A DNA stretch of 64,000 nt. Source: an uncultured Methanobrevibacter sp. (GTDB lineage Archaea > Methanobacteriota > Methanobacteria > Methanobacteriales > Methanobacteriaceae). Below, piece by piece: positions 34,901-43,582 of the stretch. A program made the translations under genes and the position numbers. The DNA lies in NCBI RefSeq assembly GCF_900314615.1, contig NZ_OMWA01000014.1, positions 1 to 64,000 of the forward strand. Reading direction: 5' to 3'. The first letter of the stretch is position 1. Each line of letters starts with the position of its first letter. A model generated the notes under the pieces. That model worked only from the letters and a program-made list of their open reading frames with translations, did no database searches and was not told where the DNA came from.

Positions 34901-36216
34901 GTTGCAAGTTCAATAGCTTTTGCAACAGTTTTAACTGCAGTTTCTTTGCTTAAACCATCATTGTCATTGTTACCGTTTTTATCTGAAACATAAATGATTT
35001 TAGCAGCAGGAGCAGGTTCCTCACTGGAAAGGCCAGGAATTTCTTTTTCTAATGCATTTCCATTACTTAATTTGTATTCACCGTTATCTTCAACTACCCA
35101 AACAGTTGCAGTTACATTTTCAGGCAATTCATTAGATCCCCAGTAGTTGTTTTCCAAATCTAAAGTACCCACAGTATTTGCAATAGCGCTAGCATCATTG
35201 TCCTGAATATTACAGTAATTGACTGTAGTTTTTGAATTTGCTCCAACATTAACAAATACAGAATCTACACAAGTATTATTAACAATTTCTGTTTCTTCAA
35301 TGGTTAATTCAGCATTATTTGCGTTAGTTATTATACCACATGATTGAGTATTATATTTTGTGAAACTATTATTTGCAAAAGTACTTTTTGAAATGTTTAA
35401 TTTTCCACAATTGTAGATAACACCTCTAGATTGTCCAGTAGCATTAACAATTGTCATATTTACCATGGTGACTTTTGCACTTTCTTTAATATAAATAGCA
35501 CCATAAGAGTATGAAGAGGATAGAGTGTATCTAGGACTGTCAATTAAAACATCTTTAAGTTCAACATCTGCTGAACCACTTATATAAATTGCACTGCATC
35601 CTGCACTTGTTGCTTCTTTAGAATTTATAATTTTACAGTTTGAAACAGTTGCAGTTCCTGCAGCTCCTAACTGAATAGAACCCCATTTGCTTACACAGTT
35701 ATCTAATGTACAATCAGTTATAGTAATATTATGTGAACTATAAGTAAATTTCATTGCAGCATTAGAACCAGTACCCGCATTTAAAATAGTTAAATTTTTA
35801 AAAGAGAGAGCCATAGAAGGTTCTACTGCACTGAATAAAGATTTTGCAGCACCAGTAATTTTTACACCATCCTGACTTTCACCAACAAGACTTAATGATT
35901 TAGTGAAAGTTATAGTGTTACTTTCAGAGTAGTTTCCATTTTTTATAAAAATAGTTTCTCCACCAGTAACCTTATCTGAGTTAACAGCGGAAGAAATTGT
36001 TTTATAAGGACTACTCTCCGTTCCTTGTTCGTCGTCACTTGTCGAAGAACTATCAACATAGATAGTATCTCCACTTGCACTAATAACATCACCAGCATCA
36101 GAGCTAGCTAAATTGTTATCAAGTGCATTATCTTCTGCACTGACCGTACTGATGCAAAATAGCATCATTACGACCAAAAGTGCACAAATAAAAATATTTT
36201 TATTAATTTTCTTCAT
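25927..36216 (-). CDS. Giant adhesin-like surface protein 4 (3429 aa; frameshifted near its C-terminus)
   Basis: A signal peptide (to about residue 28, ...FCISTVSAEDN) is followed by two beta-helix blocks (about 40-390 and 400-780), the second opening with the pectate-lyase-like phrase YVSDKNGNNDNDG. After an Ig-like linker, four further beta-helix modules begin at about residues 955, 1483, 1974 and 2503. Each is introduced by an F-x-x-Y/F-F-D phrase (HDFFDEDGY, YNYFDEKGY, FDYFDDSGF, KYYFDADNN). Modules 1/3 and 2/4 match, giving an A-B-A-B duplication. About six Ig-like repeats (2890-3429) with GDHYVSVVYDGDD-type ends follow. The frame stops early at 25927, and the natural C-terminus lies in the next frame (to 25449). 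It would be the largest surface protein of the window. Confidence 0.85.
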   Translation of the reverse strand: MKKINKNIFICALLVVMMLFCISTVSAEDNALDNNLASSDAGDVISASGDTIYVDSSSTSDDEQGTESSPYKTISSAVNSDKVTGGETIFIKNGNYSESNTITFTKSLSLVGESQDGVKITGAAKSLFSAVEPSMALSFKNLTILNAGTGSNAAMKFTYSSHNITITDCTLDNCVSKWGSIQLGAAGTATVSNCKIINSKEATSAGCSAIYISGSADVELKDVLIDSPRYTLSSSYSYGAIYIKESAKVTMVNMTIVNATGQSRGVIYNCGKLNISKSTFANNSFTKYNTQSCGIITNANNAELTIEETEIVNNTCVDSVFVNVGANSKTTVNYCNIQDNDASAIANTVGTLDLENNYWGSNELPENVTATVWVVEDNGEYKLSNGNALEKEIPGLSSEEPAPAAKIIYVSDKNGNNDNDGLSKETAVKTVAKAIELATEGQIVVLEGTYKTGNLGSIYDNLTITGEGNVIFDADNNGRILYVGTDANVLLENIVLTNGYISSDESGALLGNSGNLTIKNCTLANSTSSKNGGAIYNAAYLTVIDSIFENNKASQNGGAIFTQNAGIGISPELHVEGTTFTENSAGGNTNFAGGAIFAQQAGKFEIINSDFISNSANSYGGGAIEIVNTNVATITGSTFTKNSAKGEDSDSNYGGGAISFIGAYSDKKETLTITDSLFEDNTVDGLGGGAIYVRTSTVNVANSVLVNNNDDYDYAIYSRVTSMVTPTVNANDNWWGSSESPKELVSNKVTLNRWAVLTVSNDTAFAEGENVTITADINSYTTGSSTGKLTNPISVPRDVTIETSAGEIKGVMENGEFSTVYNVPANLKVVDVIVDYQKENLFLVSTSTVVQLDNVSAKKGERPLYTINVTSSDGTIINQGNVELFINEESIAVLAVENGTAKGKFVVSLGNGNYDIVAKYTDEEGLFEENFGTATLKVSGNNNYIYNSNFHDFFDEDGYMYTDIPFTSLTFRDAFNAETLGIDKITITAPMSFSRYSSSHAVFNNITFDILSDDVTFTRFTINLDGDHGAAVNVRGDGVTLSYLTVKYETEKDTEANAVNVYEADNVKVTNPTINFVSNSVGTEGYTQHAIQIRDSTNVAVSGGTINSKLPACDVDFASSGIDQDLILAIGAQDSENVTISNVKVTTDVTAANGDYPTVDSIMAVGVTNLLISGNTITQNDFSTQGAGYSNAVDLYSCNDAQIVNNKITVNSTAGEDGAGTAYPIQLTGPYEGLLIDGNTLNAVSNGPTLGIYSQNYMGETDITVTNNFINVTGLATSTNVYALVSGMELQDTNAKIYNNTVHSQSTGAYDENNNLYGISYAQWTSGDHTFDIRDNAVFTDGAYAVYFLHAVDSNVIGNDLHAQELWGDDAAIIKDGSNNVIRNNVPPYAAEIIISAPNAFKGFEYVITVAVTNATEGNVTLKVNDKEFKDLPIVNGTVSQVVDFADLVDGINNVTAIYAGSETVNTGENNATFIVVDGVITNSTFYNYFDEKGYLLPTPEGATLDFQGPFYGAQYSVYIDTPVNVISSKAANGTGVLGNYNEDLIGTAVFDSNTTNKQWVKFNVIAGGDHTNITGISIINGDLFIQGASYVTVDNIYMKANMTGVGSGTGFLSIHSNAYYTTVKNSRFENGGTGSSVLVLGKGGKYATFDNNEFEITGSSGNVLSSNVFVGAGELPQFVNYTNNKIVSHVAASGFMYGITVCGEGNIIENNSLINFKGNGIINQYGATSTKNIYRNNTITGGGSMQIGTYSLVENNDVSEGSLTVTEGCTFVNNTAKSLTISGKNVVATDNTVLTTVTIAAAAKNTTFENNTVKGLLTVNSNENRIVGNVISSETDYAIDLKSTSNNTVTNNKLASADKLGDEAVKYAEGKDNTVVRNGGNAVIDIDVKNAFIVNNNTIAITVLNATGNVTVKVNNKEFVEVPLVNGSLTIELNSTDFIAGVNNVTVTYNGDDFVNVGTENATFIGLDNVVTEDVFFDYFDDSGFLKSDVPFGDLIFKGEFSKVSDYVVLDRPVNITGEDAVLKDMGIVIGSSDVSIDGLTLTSTSNLGSLITVTESDVSISNMNISYIVQDGDSVAIDINGVDNVNVTDSVVYVETHITEDTSSASAINVDESSNILIDGNEFNTSFPALYASNYDWDYFMMGLNTVNPIRLRATENITFTNNKVNSTLNDVSASYPTAQSVYIIGCENVLVDSNDFYFIDEFTPQGVVAYLYVIDFGFDKNTTVSNNNFDVRTVSGLNAAGTAYALQGVESQIDIIGNNITTVSNGPNLGFYVASMMGGPSEVYLANNIINVTGNATTSDQWALVSGIEITNGDAKIYNNTIYANNVAGYVEDAPVHGVSYGQYMYGSRSLDVQNNTMYVQGKYTVSVISGTKANVTGNTLYAEELFGDDSVAPGVDGIVENNTPPFADIDIFIDGQTAWIGTNSTITVTVPTGTGNVTIVIGNKTFKEVKLENETVTVNVTAEDLVLGANGINVTYNGDKYNLPTMSTGNLQVIDGVITNETFKYYFDADNNNYLFDYVPENVTLDFQGSFIGNEFTLSINKPENIVSTTGDAVFDSNRTSAPWTTFNVIAGADHTNITGISIINGNLFIRGASYVTVDDIYMKADKRGVGSGTGFLSIHSNAYYTTIKNSHFENGGTGSSCVVLGKGGKYATFDNNEFEITGSSGNVLSSNIFVGTGNNPEFVNYTNNKIVSHMAASGFMYGITVCGQGNIIENNSLINFKGNGIVNQFGATSTKNVYRNNTITGGGSMAIGTYSLVENNNVTEGSLTVTEGCTFINNTAKALTISGKNVVAEDNTILTTVTISAAAKNTTFTGNDVFGLVTVNSGDNTIKDNFIVSSSEFTIDLKSTQNNTVTDNVLYAADLVGDASVKYANENNTVKDNFPVDPVLNVEVDDIVVGEDAVINIKFAEPVVGTVEVILNGKKYTVDVNNGTAQLNVSDLPAAKYTVGVYFDGDLLYTPTDALKEFNVEKLSTEVNVEVSEAVSGENVTVTIKAENATGNVTVTSDLGQATTIALDENGTATFTLEDVMAGDHYVSVVYDGDDVNDAVTVTVPFTVEKKDAPVVVKADEKATVGVPTTISVELPEAASGMVVFTIGDANVAVSLNMGDSVNFTFDKAGTYNISAMYLGDDYFSVNASETVTIEVADKEVPEVEINVPEDIKAGESANITISIPNATGNVSVISDLAQSTTIALDENGTAVIPIENATAGDHYVVVTYNGDDENDAVTTVVPFTVEKQTTDANITLPTDFKVGEDTNVTVSIPGATGNVSVIVDGVETVVPLDENGTAVIPIENLTAGEHSVVVVYDGDDTHAGFHKAATFAAPVVSSEFVNVTVDGSGFIDAVLVDSMGNPIANATVVCKINGVEANITTDENGWFLLNNTNNAIVEFSYAGTDSIEPANVTINLQNIAPSKTATVINSSDFTK
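27600..28740 (-). repeat. Internal repeat B, copy 2, of the giant adhesin gene
   Basis: This copy of module B (about residues 2493-2870) is nearly identical at protein level over long stretches (KYATFDNNEFEITGSSGNVL, NNTITGGGSM) to the block at 30620-31770. At DNA level the most similar part is roughly 27770-28510. Matching landmarks are offset by about 3,024 bp. Confidence 0.8.
30620..31770 (-). repeat. Internal repeat B, copy 1, of the giant adhesin gene
   Basis: This is the partner of the block at 27600-28740, with the same order of beta-helix turns (HTNITGISIINGDLFIQGAS, GFLSIHSNAYYTT). The DNA match is strongest at about 30790-31540. Related A modules lie just upstream of each B copy in the protein, so the repeated unit is about 3 kb. 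Confidence 0.8.
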
Positions 36217-36616
36217 TCAATCACTCGATTCAATGTTTTTTTAAATAATAAAGTTAACATAAGAAAAAATAAATTTAACTTTACATTCATAATATATGTG
36301 AAATCTAATATATAAATTAATATTAAATTAAAAAAAAATAAAATATAATCTATAAAATTTTTTCTAATAAAATATAAAACAGAATTGAAAAAATAATTCA
36401 AAAGGAAAATAACACATCAATTTTAAATAGCATTTACTTCAAAATACAATTAATCATTTGACATGATTGTTTTACAAACATCACAATAATTATATCTCCA
36501 AGTAAAATCAAAGAAAATTCAATGATTTTTAACATTCCGTTTTAATTTAGGATATATCTGAAAACGAAAAATAATAAAAAAATATACAAAATAAAAGAAA
36601 AAGTGAAATCATCCAC
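36217..36616. other. 400-bp AT-rich gap between adhesin genes 4 and 5
   Basis: This gap holds the promoter region of the giant adhesin gene (GAGTGA ribosome-binding-like site just before the ATG at 36216) and the end of adhesin gene 5's transcript. A short stem AAGTG/CACTT and a T-rich run lie near 36595-36620. I see no convincing gene. A 62-codon Phe/Leu-rich open frame here is best explained by base composition. Confidence 0.5.
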
Positions 36617-39600
36617 TTATTTGAATTTTATAGTTTTTTTGACAGTGTTTTTAAGATAAGTGACCTGATAAGTGTATTTTTTACCGGTTTTAAGTTTTTT
36701 ATAAACACTGTTTTTAATTGTGAATGTTGCTACACCTTTCTTATTGGTTTTGACTTTGAATGTCTTTTTGTTGAACTTCAGAGTAACTTTCTTGTTTTTC
36801 AGATATTTACCGTTGACCTTTTTAAGAGTTACAGACAATTTAACAGTTTTGGCAGATCTTTTAGCATTGATGTTTTTAGCAGCAATAATAGTTTTAACTA
36901 CAACTTTATTTTTTGCTTTCAAATCTCCGTAAACTACATTGACAGTGTATGTTTTAGGAGGTAAAGATATCTTAACTGAAGCATAACCGTCAGCGTTTGT
37001 TATACGTGTGTATGTTTTTCCATTTATAACAATTTTAACAGTTTGATTTGCAAAACCTGCAGAATTTTTGGTTAATCTGACTTTATAATATTTTCCGCTT
37101 GTATAAAGCATGGATAAATCATATCCTTTTAGTTCAAATACAGGAACGGAAATATTGGAAGTTTTAATAATAGGAGAGTATTTGGAATCTCCTGAATATG
37201 TAACTGTTATGTTATGACTTCCACCACTTAATTTAGGAACATTAACACTGGCTTTACCGTTGACAACATCAGAAGTGTACTTTACTCCATCAACGGTTAC
37301 CGTAAATGTACCTGTTGCATCAGCAGGAAGAGAAATGCTATACTCTTCACCAGAATCCGGAATGACAATGGTTTCATCACTGACAGGAATATCAACCTTC
37401 AATACTTTAAATCTAGTTGAATTAGCAGATTCGTTATAATAGTTATTTCCCCAATATTTAGCAGACACTTCATATTCACCTATAGCTAAACCAGAAACAA
37501 CAACATTAACATTATTATTTTCAGCAATTACTTCATAATCCTTATTATCAACAGTTACTGTTACTTTTCCAGTCACATTTTCTGAAAATACTATATTAAT
37601 AACTGCATCTTCTCCAACAGTTACATCAGATACTGAAATTTCCAGAGCGACTGATGATTTTTCTGGAGGTTTCTCATCCGTAACATTAACAACTGTACTT
37701 TTAGTTATTGAATCATATTTTGAATCACCAGAATAGGAAACAGTAATGTTATGACTTCCATTGGATAATTCAGGAACATTAACAGTAGCTTTACCATTAC
37801 TCAAAGTTTCAGTATATTGTACCCCATCAATACTTACTGTTAATGTACCTGTTGCATCAGCAGGAAGAGAAATGCTATAACTTGAAGATTCACCAGATTT
37901 TGAAATGTTAATCTCAATTGTTTCTTCATCCGGAGGAATTTCCACCTTTAAAACCCTGAATGAAGTGGTATTTTCACAATCATCATAATTGTCTCCAGCG
38001 AATTTAACCGCAATTGTGTAATTTCCGGCATTTAAATCACTTAAAATGATATTGGAAACGCCTTTTTCAACATTTGATGTGTAATTTTTGCCGTTCAGCT
38101 CAAATGAAACAGTACCCTCAACAAATTCAGGCATTTCAACTTTAACAGTTACATTTTCTCCTACGGAAATATCATTAGAGCTGACAGTCATGTTTGTTTT
38201 AGCTTTTTTAACTGTGAAATTGGAAAGCAATGTCTTTTGAGTGAATCTGGCATCACCTGCAAAAGTTACTTCAACTGTATGAATTCCGGCATTTAAATTT
38301 GAAATGTTTTTAACGATTGATTCGTGAGCACTGATTGTTTCATTAAAGATTTTATCATCAATTTTAAGAGTTATTTCACCTGTGCATTGAGAATCAATTC
38401 CAACAATGACGGTTACATCATCACCGAAAACAGCATCACTAACGTTAATACTTATGTTAGGATTTTTCAATGCCCCATCAGTTAATGCAACTACTGAATT
38501 TTTAGTTTGAAGATATATTAAGCCATTTTCACCGATTACATGGCTTCCAATAATCTTTGATTCAACATCTGATTTCCACAGAAGGTTTCCTTCATTATCG
38601 AAAGCATAAAATACATTATCAAATCCAACATATACCTTACCGTCATTTCCAACTAAAATACCTGAAGTAAATGTTAAATTGGATATTAATGATTCAGTAC
38701 CGTCAATTAAATCATATTTATATAAGTTTCCTTTTGAATTTAAGAGATATAATCCGGATTCATCATCCAAAACCAGATATTGACCTGCACCGCCAGTGAT
38801 TTTGGTTTTCCAGACAGCACTTCCCTGAGGAGTGATTTGACAAATGTTATCATCTAAAACAGCATAAATCATATTGCCCGGCCCAACAACCGGCCTGATT
38901 GATTCAGTATTGCCTTTAACACTTGACAATACCTGATTGTTAGAAAGATTTATAATCTTGAGACTGTCATCACATCCTACAATTGCAGTGGAATCATCAA
39001 TGATGACCGGTGCTGAAAGGGAACGGGATTTACCTAAACTGATTAATATTGGATTTCCACCTTTTTCCCATAGTTTATATGGAATGATTACCAGCTTATA
39101 GTCTTCAGAACCGTATTGGTATTCACTGGATATATAGACATTTGCATTTGAATCAACAACAGGAGCAAATAAGCTTGATCCAAGGTAAATATTAGAGTTT
39201 CCAAACTTCTCACCAGTTGTCTGATTTATGAAGTTTACAGTATTGCCTGCTTGAGGAACAATAACTACACCACGACTGATAGCCATTGCAGACAGATTTC
39301 CATCCCCATTTAAAGACCTGTTCCATAACTCTTTACCGTTATTGTCAATTGCATATATTGCTTTAGATGTTATCAGATAGATATTTCCGGCTGCATCGAT
39401 TGCAAGGTTTCCGACAGCTTCCCCCTTTACAGCGTATTCCCATAGAATTTCTCCATTTGAATCAGATATATATGGGGATTTTCCAGTGTTTTTACTGTCA
39501 TAGCCTTCATTAGGCCATTGAGGAGTTTGATAGTCAGATACTTCAAATGAAGTGTGATTTTCAGCATCTTCATAATTTTCACTCATTAAAGCTGCTGTGA

Positions 39601-42600
39601 CTTCATAATTTCCAACAGCTAAATCTGAAATTGTCAGTGAAACTTTACCGGTACGTGGGATTGATTTTACTGTATTTTTATTATTGCATACAATTGTAAT
39701 GTTTCCGGTAACTCCATTTTTAACAGTCACTTCAATAATTACATCCTGTCCAACCTTAATATCACCCACACTGATTGTTAATGGACTATTGGCTTTGACT
39801 ACATTAAATGATGCAGTTGCATTATTCGGATTGAATACATTATCACCACTGTAACTGACCGTGAACTGCTTATATCCTGCATTTAAATTTGAAATATTAA
39901 TTGTTGATTTACCGTTTTCAACATCTGAAGTGAAATCTCTGCCATCTACAGTAACATTAACATTTCCGCCTGCAGCATCATTTAATGTAACTTCAACTAT
40001 TGCATTTTCACCGTAAACAATGTCAGCTGCACTGACAGAAATGGTCGTATCAAGCTTATCTACACTGAATTTAGCGTTATCCTGACTTTCAATGAATTTA
40101 TAGTTTCCGTTGTATTGAGCCTTGATATTATAATCTCCACGAGTGATAGCGTTAATTGTATAAGTAGCTTTTGAATCAACAAGGCCCAGAGTTTCGGACT
40201 TATTATTTATTATCAAAGTTATATTTCCTGTAACACCAGGAGATACTGTAACTGTTATCAATACATCCTGTCCAACATCAATATCACCTATTGAAATATT
40301 TGTGGTTGAATTATACTTGTTGACATTGAATTTAATGTCTTTTACAACAGAAGAGTAATAATCATCCCCTGAATATGTAACTGTTCCAGCATATTCCCCT
40401 GAACTTAAACCGGATAATGTGAATGAGGTTTTTGCACCATTTACTGTTTGTGTTTGAGTGACATTTGCCAGATTAACTGTTATTTCGCCGGTTGCATTTC
40501 CCGGCAGAGTTATTGTTATAATTTCATCATCATCAACAAAGATATCTTTATATTCCACATCCATTTGAGGTTTTACTTTAGATTCTGTGAAGTTAATTAC
40601 ATCACAAGCACCATTATAATCAGCTTTCAGACTGCCTTCAGGATCAGTTAATGTAAATGTTGCCTTTCCGAATCCGTTAACAAGAGCAACTTCATTTTTA
40701 TCGCAAATTCCCCCGGAAGTTAAAATAGCAAGTCTTACCAAAGGAAGATTGCCGCTATCCCAGTATGTTGCATTTCCATACTTGTTATATGCATTATTCA
40801 AATTAAATTCAACAGCAGCTTTTTCACCTATAAACATTGAGGTAGAATTTGCTGTTATGTTAAGGAATATCCAGTTTTCACAGTTGGATGATGAACTGAT
40901 TGCAGGAGAAATATTATAATCATCCTGATTGTTACCGAACCAGTTTCCTGTACAGTAAATCTTCTTTAAGCCTGCTGAAGATTTTGAGTTGATCAATAAT
41001 TTATTATTATTGTTATAGGTATTTCCTATAAATATAGAGTCTGAAACATGGATTTCAGTTGAAGTTAGAATTACTGCAGAGGATTTTCCTGTATCAGTAT
41101 TATTAATAAATAATGTTGAGCTTAAATCAAGAAGCCCTCCGGAAATCAGTATTGCTGATGCTCCGTCATTACCTATGTTTTTAACAAATTCACAGTCTGT
41201 AATTGTTAAAATGTTCTGATTGCTGTTTCCTGATGCAAAGTTAATGCATCCGTCTTTTACATCATTGTTTGAAAATTCTGAATCAGTAATACGGGCTTTC
41301 AGTCCGCTTGTTGATTTGATTAATGCAGGAATTTTTGTTGTTTTTGCGCTATTGCTTTTAAATTGTGAAGATGAAATTTGGTAAGTGTTGGCCTGAATTA
41401 AAACACCGGAATTACTTTCGAATTCACAGCCTGTCATCTGAAGAGAACCTTCAGTTTCGATTAATGTTACATAGGTATTGGAATCAAAAGTACAATCATT
41501 AATATTTAAGATACCGTTACTCTGCTTTATAATTCTGTCAGCAGATGCAGATGACTGTTTAGAAGCTTTGAATATGATATTTTTAAATTCAACTTCAACA
41601 TCACCAATATCGAAAATGTTACCTTTTGATGTGATTACTACACCGTCATTTCCGGAAACTGACAAATCATAATTTATTACCAGATTAGTATCGCTGAATG
41701 TTCCGTCCATAATAAATATATTTCCAGTTGAGTTTGCAAGTTCAATTGCCTTTGATAATGTTGCCACAGGAGTCGCATCAGTCATACCATCATTACCATC
41801 ATTTCCGGATTTTTGTGACACATAAATATATTCCTTAGGCATACCGACAGAAACTTCATTACTTTTACTGGTTGATATAGATGGGACAACATAAACTTGG
41901 GCTTTTTCGATGTTTTTTAAATTTAATGTAAAATCAAGACCGGTAATTGTTTTGAGATATGAGCCATCCACGTAAACCAGATAGTCAGATTTCTTTAAAA
42001 TATCTGAATCATAGTAATTTGCATTTTTTAAGGCTGCATCAATATGTAATGTTACTTCATCTCCAACCCGGTCATCAGCTACCAGTTTAAGTTTTGAAAA
42101 TTCAATTGAATTTCCATAATAATAATTATCACTAATGTTGCATAGGGAATCATAATCCAATCTGATTACCAGTACGTCACTTACTCTAGTATGGTTAATA
42201 AATCTGTTTCCTACAATAGTAACATCAGGAGAACCATAGTTAGCACCCTGAGTTATAGCACATATAGCAGTACCTATAGATGCACTATTCTTAATAAATG
42301 TAGTGTTCAATACAGTAAGACCACCCTCATCCATTAATGATATAGCACCTCCACGACCTAGTCCATTAGACTCATTAGTAAGTGCCCAACATAAATTCTC
42401 ATTACTCTCAAATAATGAATCTTCTATATGAATATATGGTGAGTGTAAATACTTACAAGCACCTATTGCACCACCTCCATTATTAGTAGTACAATTATTA
42501 CCTTTAAATATTGTATTATATATCTGTAAGTAACTGTAGGTATATAGTGCACCGCCATTCCAACCTGCTATATTATCAGTAAAGTTGGAATCATATATTG

Positions 42601-43471
42601 TTGTATTAGCTCCCCCATGAGTATGTATTGCACCTGCCCACCAGAATGCAGTATTTCTATAGAATGTTGAATTTCTAACAACAAGTACACCGCAGTTATT
42701 GATACAACCTGGTTCGGTTCTGGCATAGTTACCTTCAAAGTAAGAGTTACTTACAGTAGCTCTTGCATGAGTACATATACCAGTCGGGTCATCCTTAGGA
42801 TCATATAAACTTAAGCAACCAAAATCTGAAGTCATGTTTGTAAATGTGGAATTGGTTAATGTCAAATCCCCTCTGACAACATGAATAAAAGAGGAGTGGC
42901 CACCAGTTACTGTACAATTATTAAATATACAGTTTTCAATCAGATTATTTGTATTTCCGGCAATCTGTAAAAATATTGCATTTGGCTGGAATTCACAGTT
43001 AATCCATTTAAATGTGATTCCTTTCAATGTTATTCCAATGCCTGAATTCTCAGGAACAATAATTGGCAAATAGCTAATGCTTCTTGCATTTCTGGAAGAA
43101 TCACCGAAATAAGCGCCAGAACTTCCCAGAATAGTTACATTATTATTTACCTGAATCTGATAGCTTTCCTCTTTTGGATTTGTGGGATAATAATTGGTAT
43201 TTTCTTTTAGTTTCAGCACATAATTCTTATCATTTAAAGAACAGTAATACTGCAGATCATCCCAATCATCGACAGTAATTTCATTGGATGTCTCTTCAAG
43301 CACATCAATGTTTTGACTTTCAAGAATTGGAGTATCATTTATACCAATCTCCAATTCACCAGCATTCTGATTTAAAGTAGTATTTTCCAATTCATTAGCA
43401 CATGCGCTACCAATGCTTACAATTAATAGCATTATCATTGCTAAATAGAAAAAATTTTTATATGACCTCAT
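36617..43471 (-). CDS. Adhesin-like surface protein 5 (2284 aa) with an internal beta-propeller
   Basis: A signal peptide (to about residue 26, ...IGSACANE) is followed by a first beta-helix block (about 90-470) and a second opening with YVSQKSGNDGNDG (about 548-900). Three to four Ig-like repeats (about 960-1310) follow. Next is a PQQ/WD-type beta-propeller of about 340 residues (about 1318-1660) with blades such as GNIYLITSKAIYAIDNNGKEL and GKVYVGFDNVFYAFDNEGNLL, the last tryptophan-containing strands reading LLWKSD. More Ig-like repeats and the Lys-rich C-terminal module follow, ending KNTVKKTIKFK. The propeller suggests a binding or scaffold function for a specific ligand. No catalytic motif is seen. 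AGGTT precedes the ATG. Confidence 0.85.
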   Translation of the reverse strand: MRSYKNFFYLAMIMLLIVSIGSACANELENTTLNQNAGELEIGINDTPILESQNIDVLEETSNEITVDDWDDLQYYCSLNDKNYVLKLKENTNYYPTNPKEESYQIQVNNNVTILGSSGAYFGDSSRNARSISYLPIIVPENSGIGITLKGITFKWINCEFQPNAIFLQIAGNTNNLIENCIFNNCTVTGGHSSFIHVVRGDLTLTNSTFTNMTSDFGCLSLYDPKDDPTGICTHARATVSNSYFEGNYARTEPGCINNCGVLVVRNSTFYRNTAFWWAGAIHTHGGANTTIYDSNFTDNIAGWNGGALYTYSYLQIYNTIFKGNNCTTNNGGGAIGACKYLHSPYIHIEDSLFESNENLCWALTNESNGLGRGGAISLMDEGGLTVLNTTFIKNSASIGTAICAITQGANYGSPDVTIVGNRFINHTRVSDVLVIRLDYDSLCNISDNYYYGNSIEFSKLKLVADDRVGDEVTLHIDAALKNANYYDSDILKKSDYLVYVDGSYLKTITGLDFTLNLKNIEKAQVYVVPSISTSKSNEVSVGMPKEYIYVSQKSGNDGNDGMTDATPVATLSKAIELANSTGNIFIMDGTFSDTNLVINYDLSVSGNDGVVITSKGNIFDIGDVEVEFKNIIFKASKQSSASADRIIKQSNGILNINDCTFDSNTYVTLIETEGSLQMTGCEFESNSGVLIQANTYQISSSQFKSNSAKTTKIPALIKSTSGLKARITDSEFSNNDVKDGCINFASGNSNQNILTITDCEFVKNIGNDGASAILISGGLLDLSSTLFINNTDTGKSSAVILTSTEIHVSDSIFIGNTYNNNNKLLINSKSSAGLKKIYCTGNWFGNNQDDYNISPAISSSSNCENWIFLNITANSTSMFIGEKAAVEFNLNNAYNKYGNATYWDSGNLPLVRLAILTSGGICDKNEVALVNGFGKATFTLTDPEGSLKADYNGACDVINFTESKVKPQMDVEYKDIFVDDDEIITITLPGNATGEITVNLANVTQTQTVNGAKTSFTLSGLSSGEYAGTVTYSGDDYYSSVVKDIKFNVNKYNSTTNISIGDIDVGQDVLITVTVSPGVTGNITLIINNKSETLGLVDSKATYTINAITRGDYNIKAQYNGNYKFIESQDNAKFSVDKLDTTISVSAADIVYGENAIVEVTLNDAAGGNVNVTVDGRDFTSDVENGKSTINISNLNAGYKQFTVSYSGDNVFNPNNATASFNVVKANSPLTISVGDIKVGQDVIIEVTVKNGVTGNITIVCNNKNTVKSIPRTGKVSLTISDLAVGNYEVTAALMSENYEDAENHTSFEVSDYQTPQWPNEGYDSKNTGKSPYISDSNGEILWEYAVKGEAVGNLAIDAAGNIYLITSKAIYAIDNNGKELWNRSLNGDGNLSAMAISRGVVIVPQAGNTVNFINQTTGEKFGNSNIYLGSSLFAPVVDSNANVYISSEYQYGSEDYKLVIIPYKLWEKGGNPILISLGKSRSLSAPVIIDDSTAIVGCDDSLKIINLSNNQVLSSVKGNTESIRPVVGPGNMIYAVLDDNICQITPQGSAVWKTKITGGAGQYLVLDDESGLYLLNSKGNLYKYDLIDGTESLISNLTFTSGILVGNDGKVYVGFDNVFYAFDNEGNLLWKSDVESKIIGSHVIGENGLIYLQTKNSVVALTDGALKNPNISINVSDAVFGDDVTVIVGIDSQCTGEITLKIDDKIFNETISAHESIVKNISNLNAGIHTVEVTFAGDARFTQKTLLSNFTVKKAKTNMTVSSNDISVGENVTVKVEMPEFVEGTVSFELNGKNYTSNVEKGVSNIILSDLNAGNYTIAVKFAGDNYDDCENTTSFRVLKVEIPPDEETIEINISKSGESSSYSISLPADATGTLTVSIDGVQYTETLSNGKATVNVPELSNGSHNITVSYSGDSKYDSITKSTVVNVTDEKPPEKSSVALEISVSDVTVGEDAVINIVFSENVTGKVTVTVDNKDYEVIAENNNVNVVVSGLAIGEYEVSAKYWGNNYYNESANSTRFKVLKVDIPVSDETIVIPDSGEEYSISLPADATGTFTVTVDGVKYTSDVVNGKASVNVPKLSGGSHNITVTYSGDSKYSPIIKTSNISVPVFELKGYDLSMLYTSGKYYKVRLTKNSAGFANQTVKIVINGKTYTRITNADGYASVKISLPPKTYTVNVVYGDLKAKNKVVVKTIIAAKNINAKRSAKTVKLSVTLKKVNGKYLKNKKVTLKFNKKTFKVKTNKKGVATFTIKNSVYKKLKTGKKYTYQVTYLKNTVKKTIKFK

Positions 43472-43582
43472 AATTAAACCTATTTGATAATAAATTAAAA
43501 TATGTTAAGTATTTATGTTAATTTACATATATAAACTTTTCAAGTTTATTTGAAAAAAAAAGAAAAAATTAATGGAAAATCT

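Noticed and set aside
36213..36401. 62-codon Phe/Leu/Ile-rich frame in the gap upstream of the giant adhesin
   Set aside because: It is composition-driven in very AT-rich DNA, overlaps the giant gene's start and has no convincing ribosome binding site.
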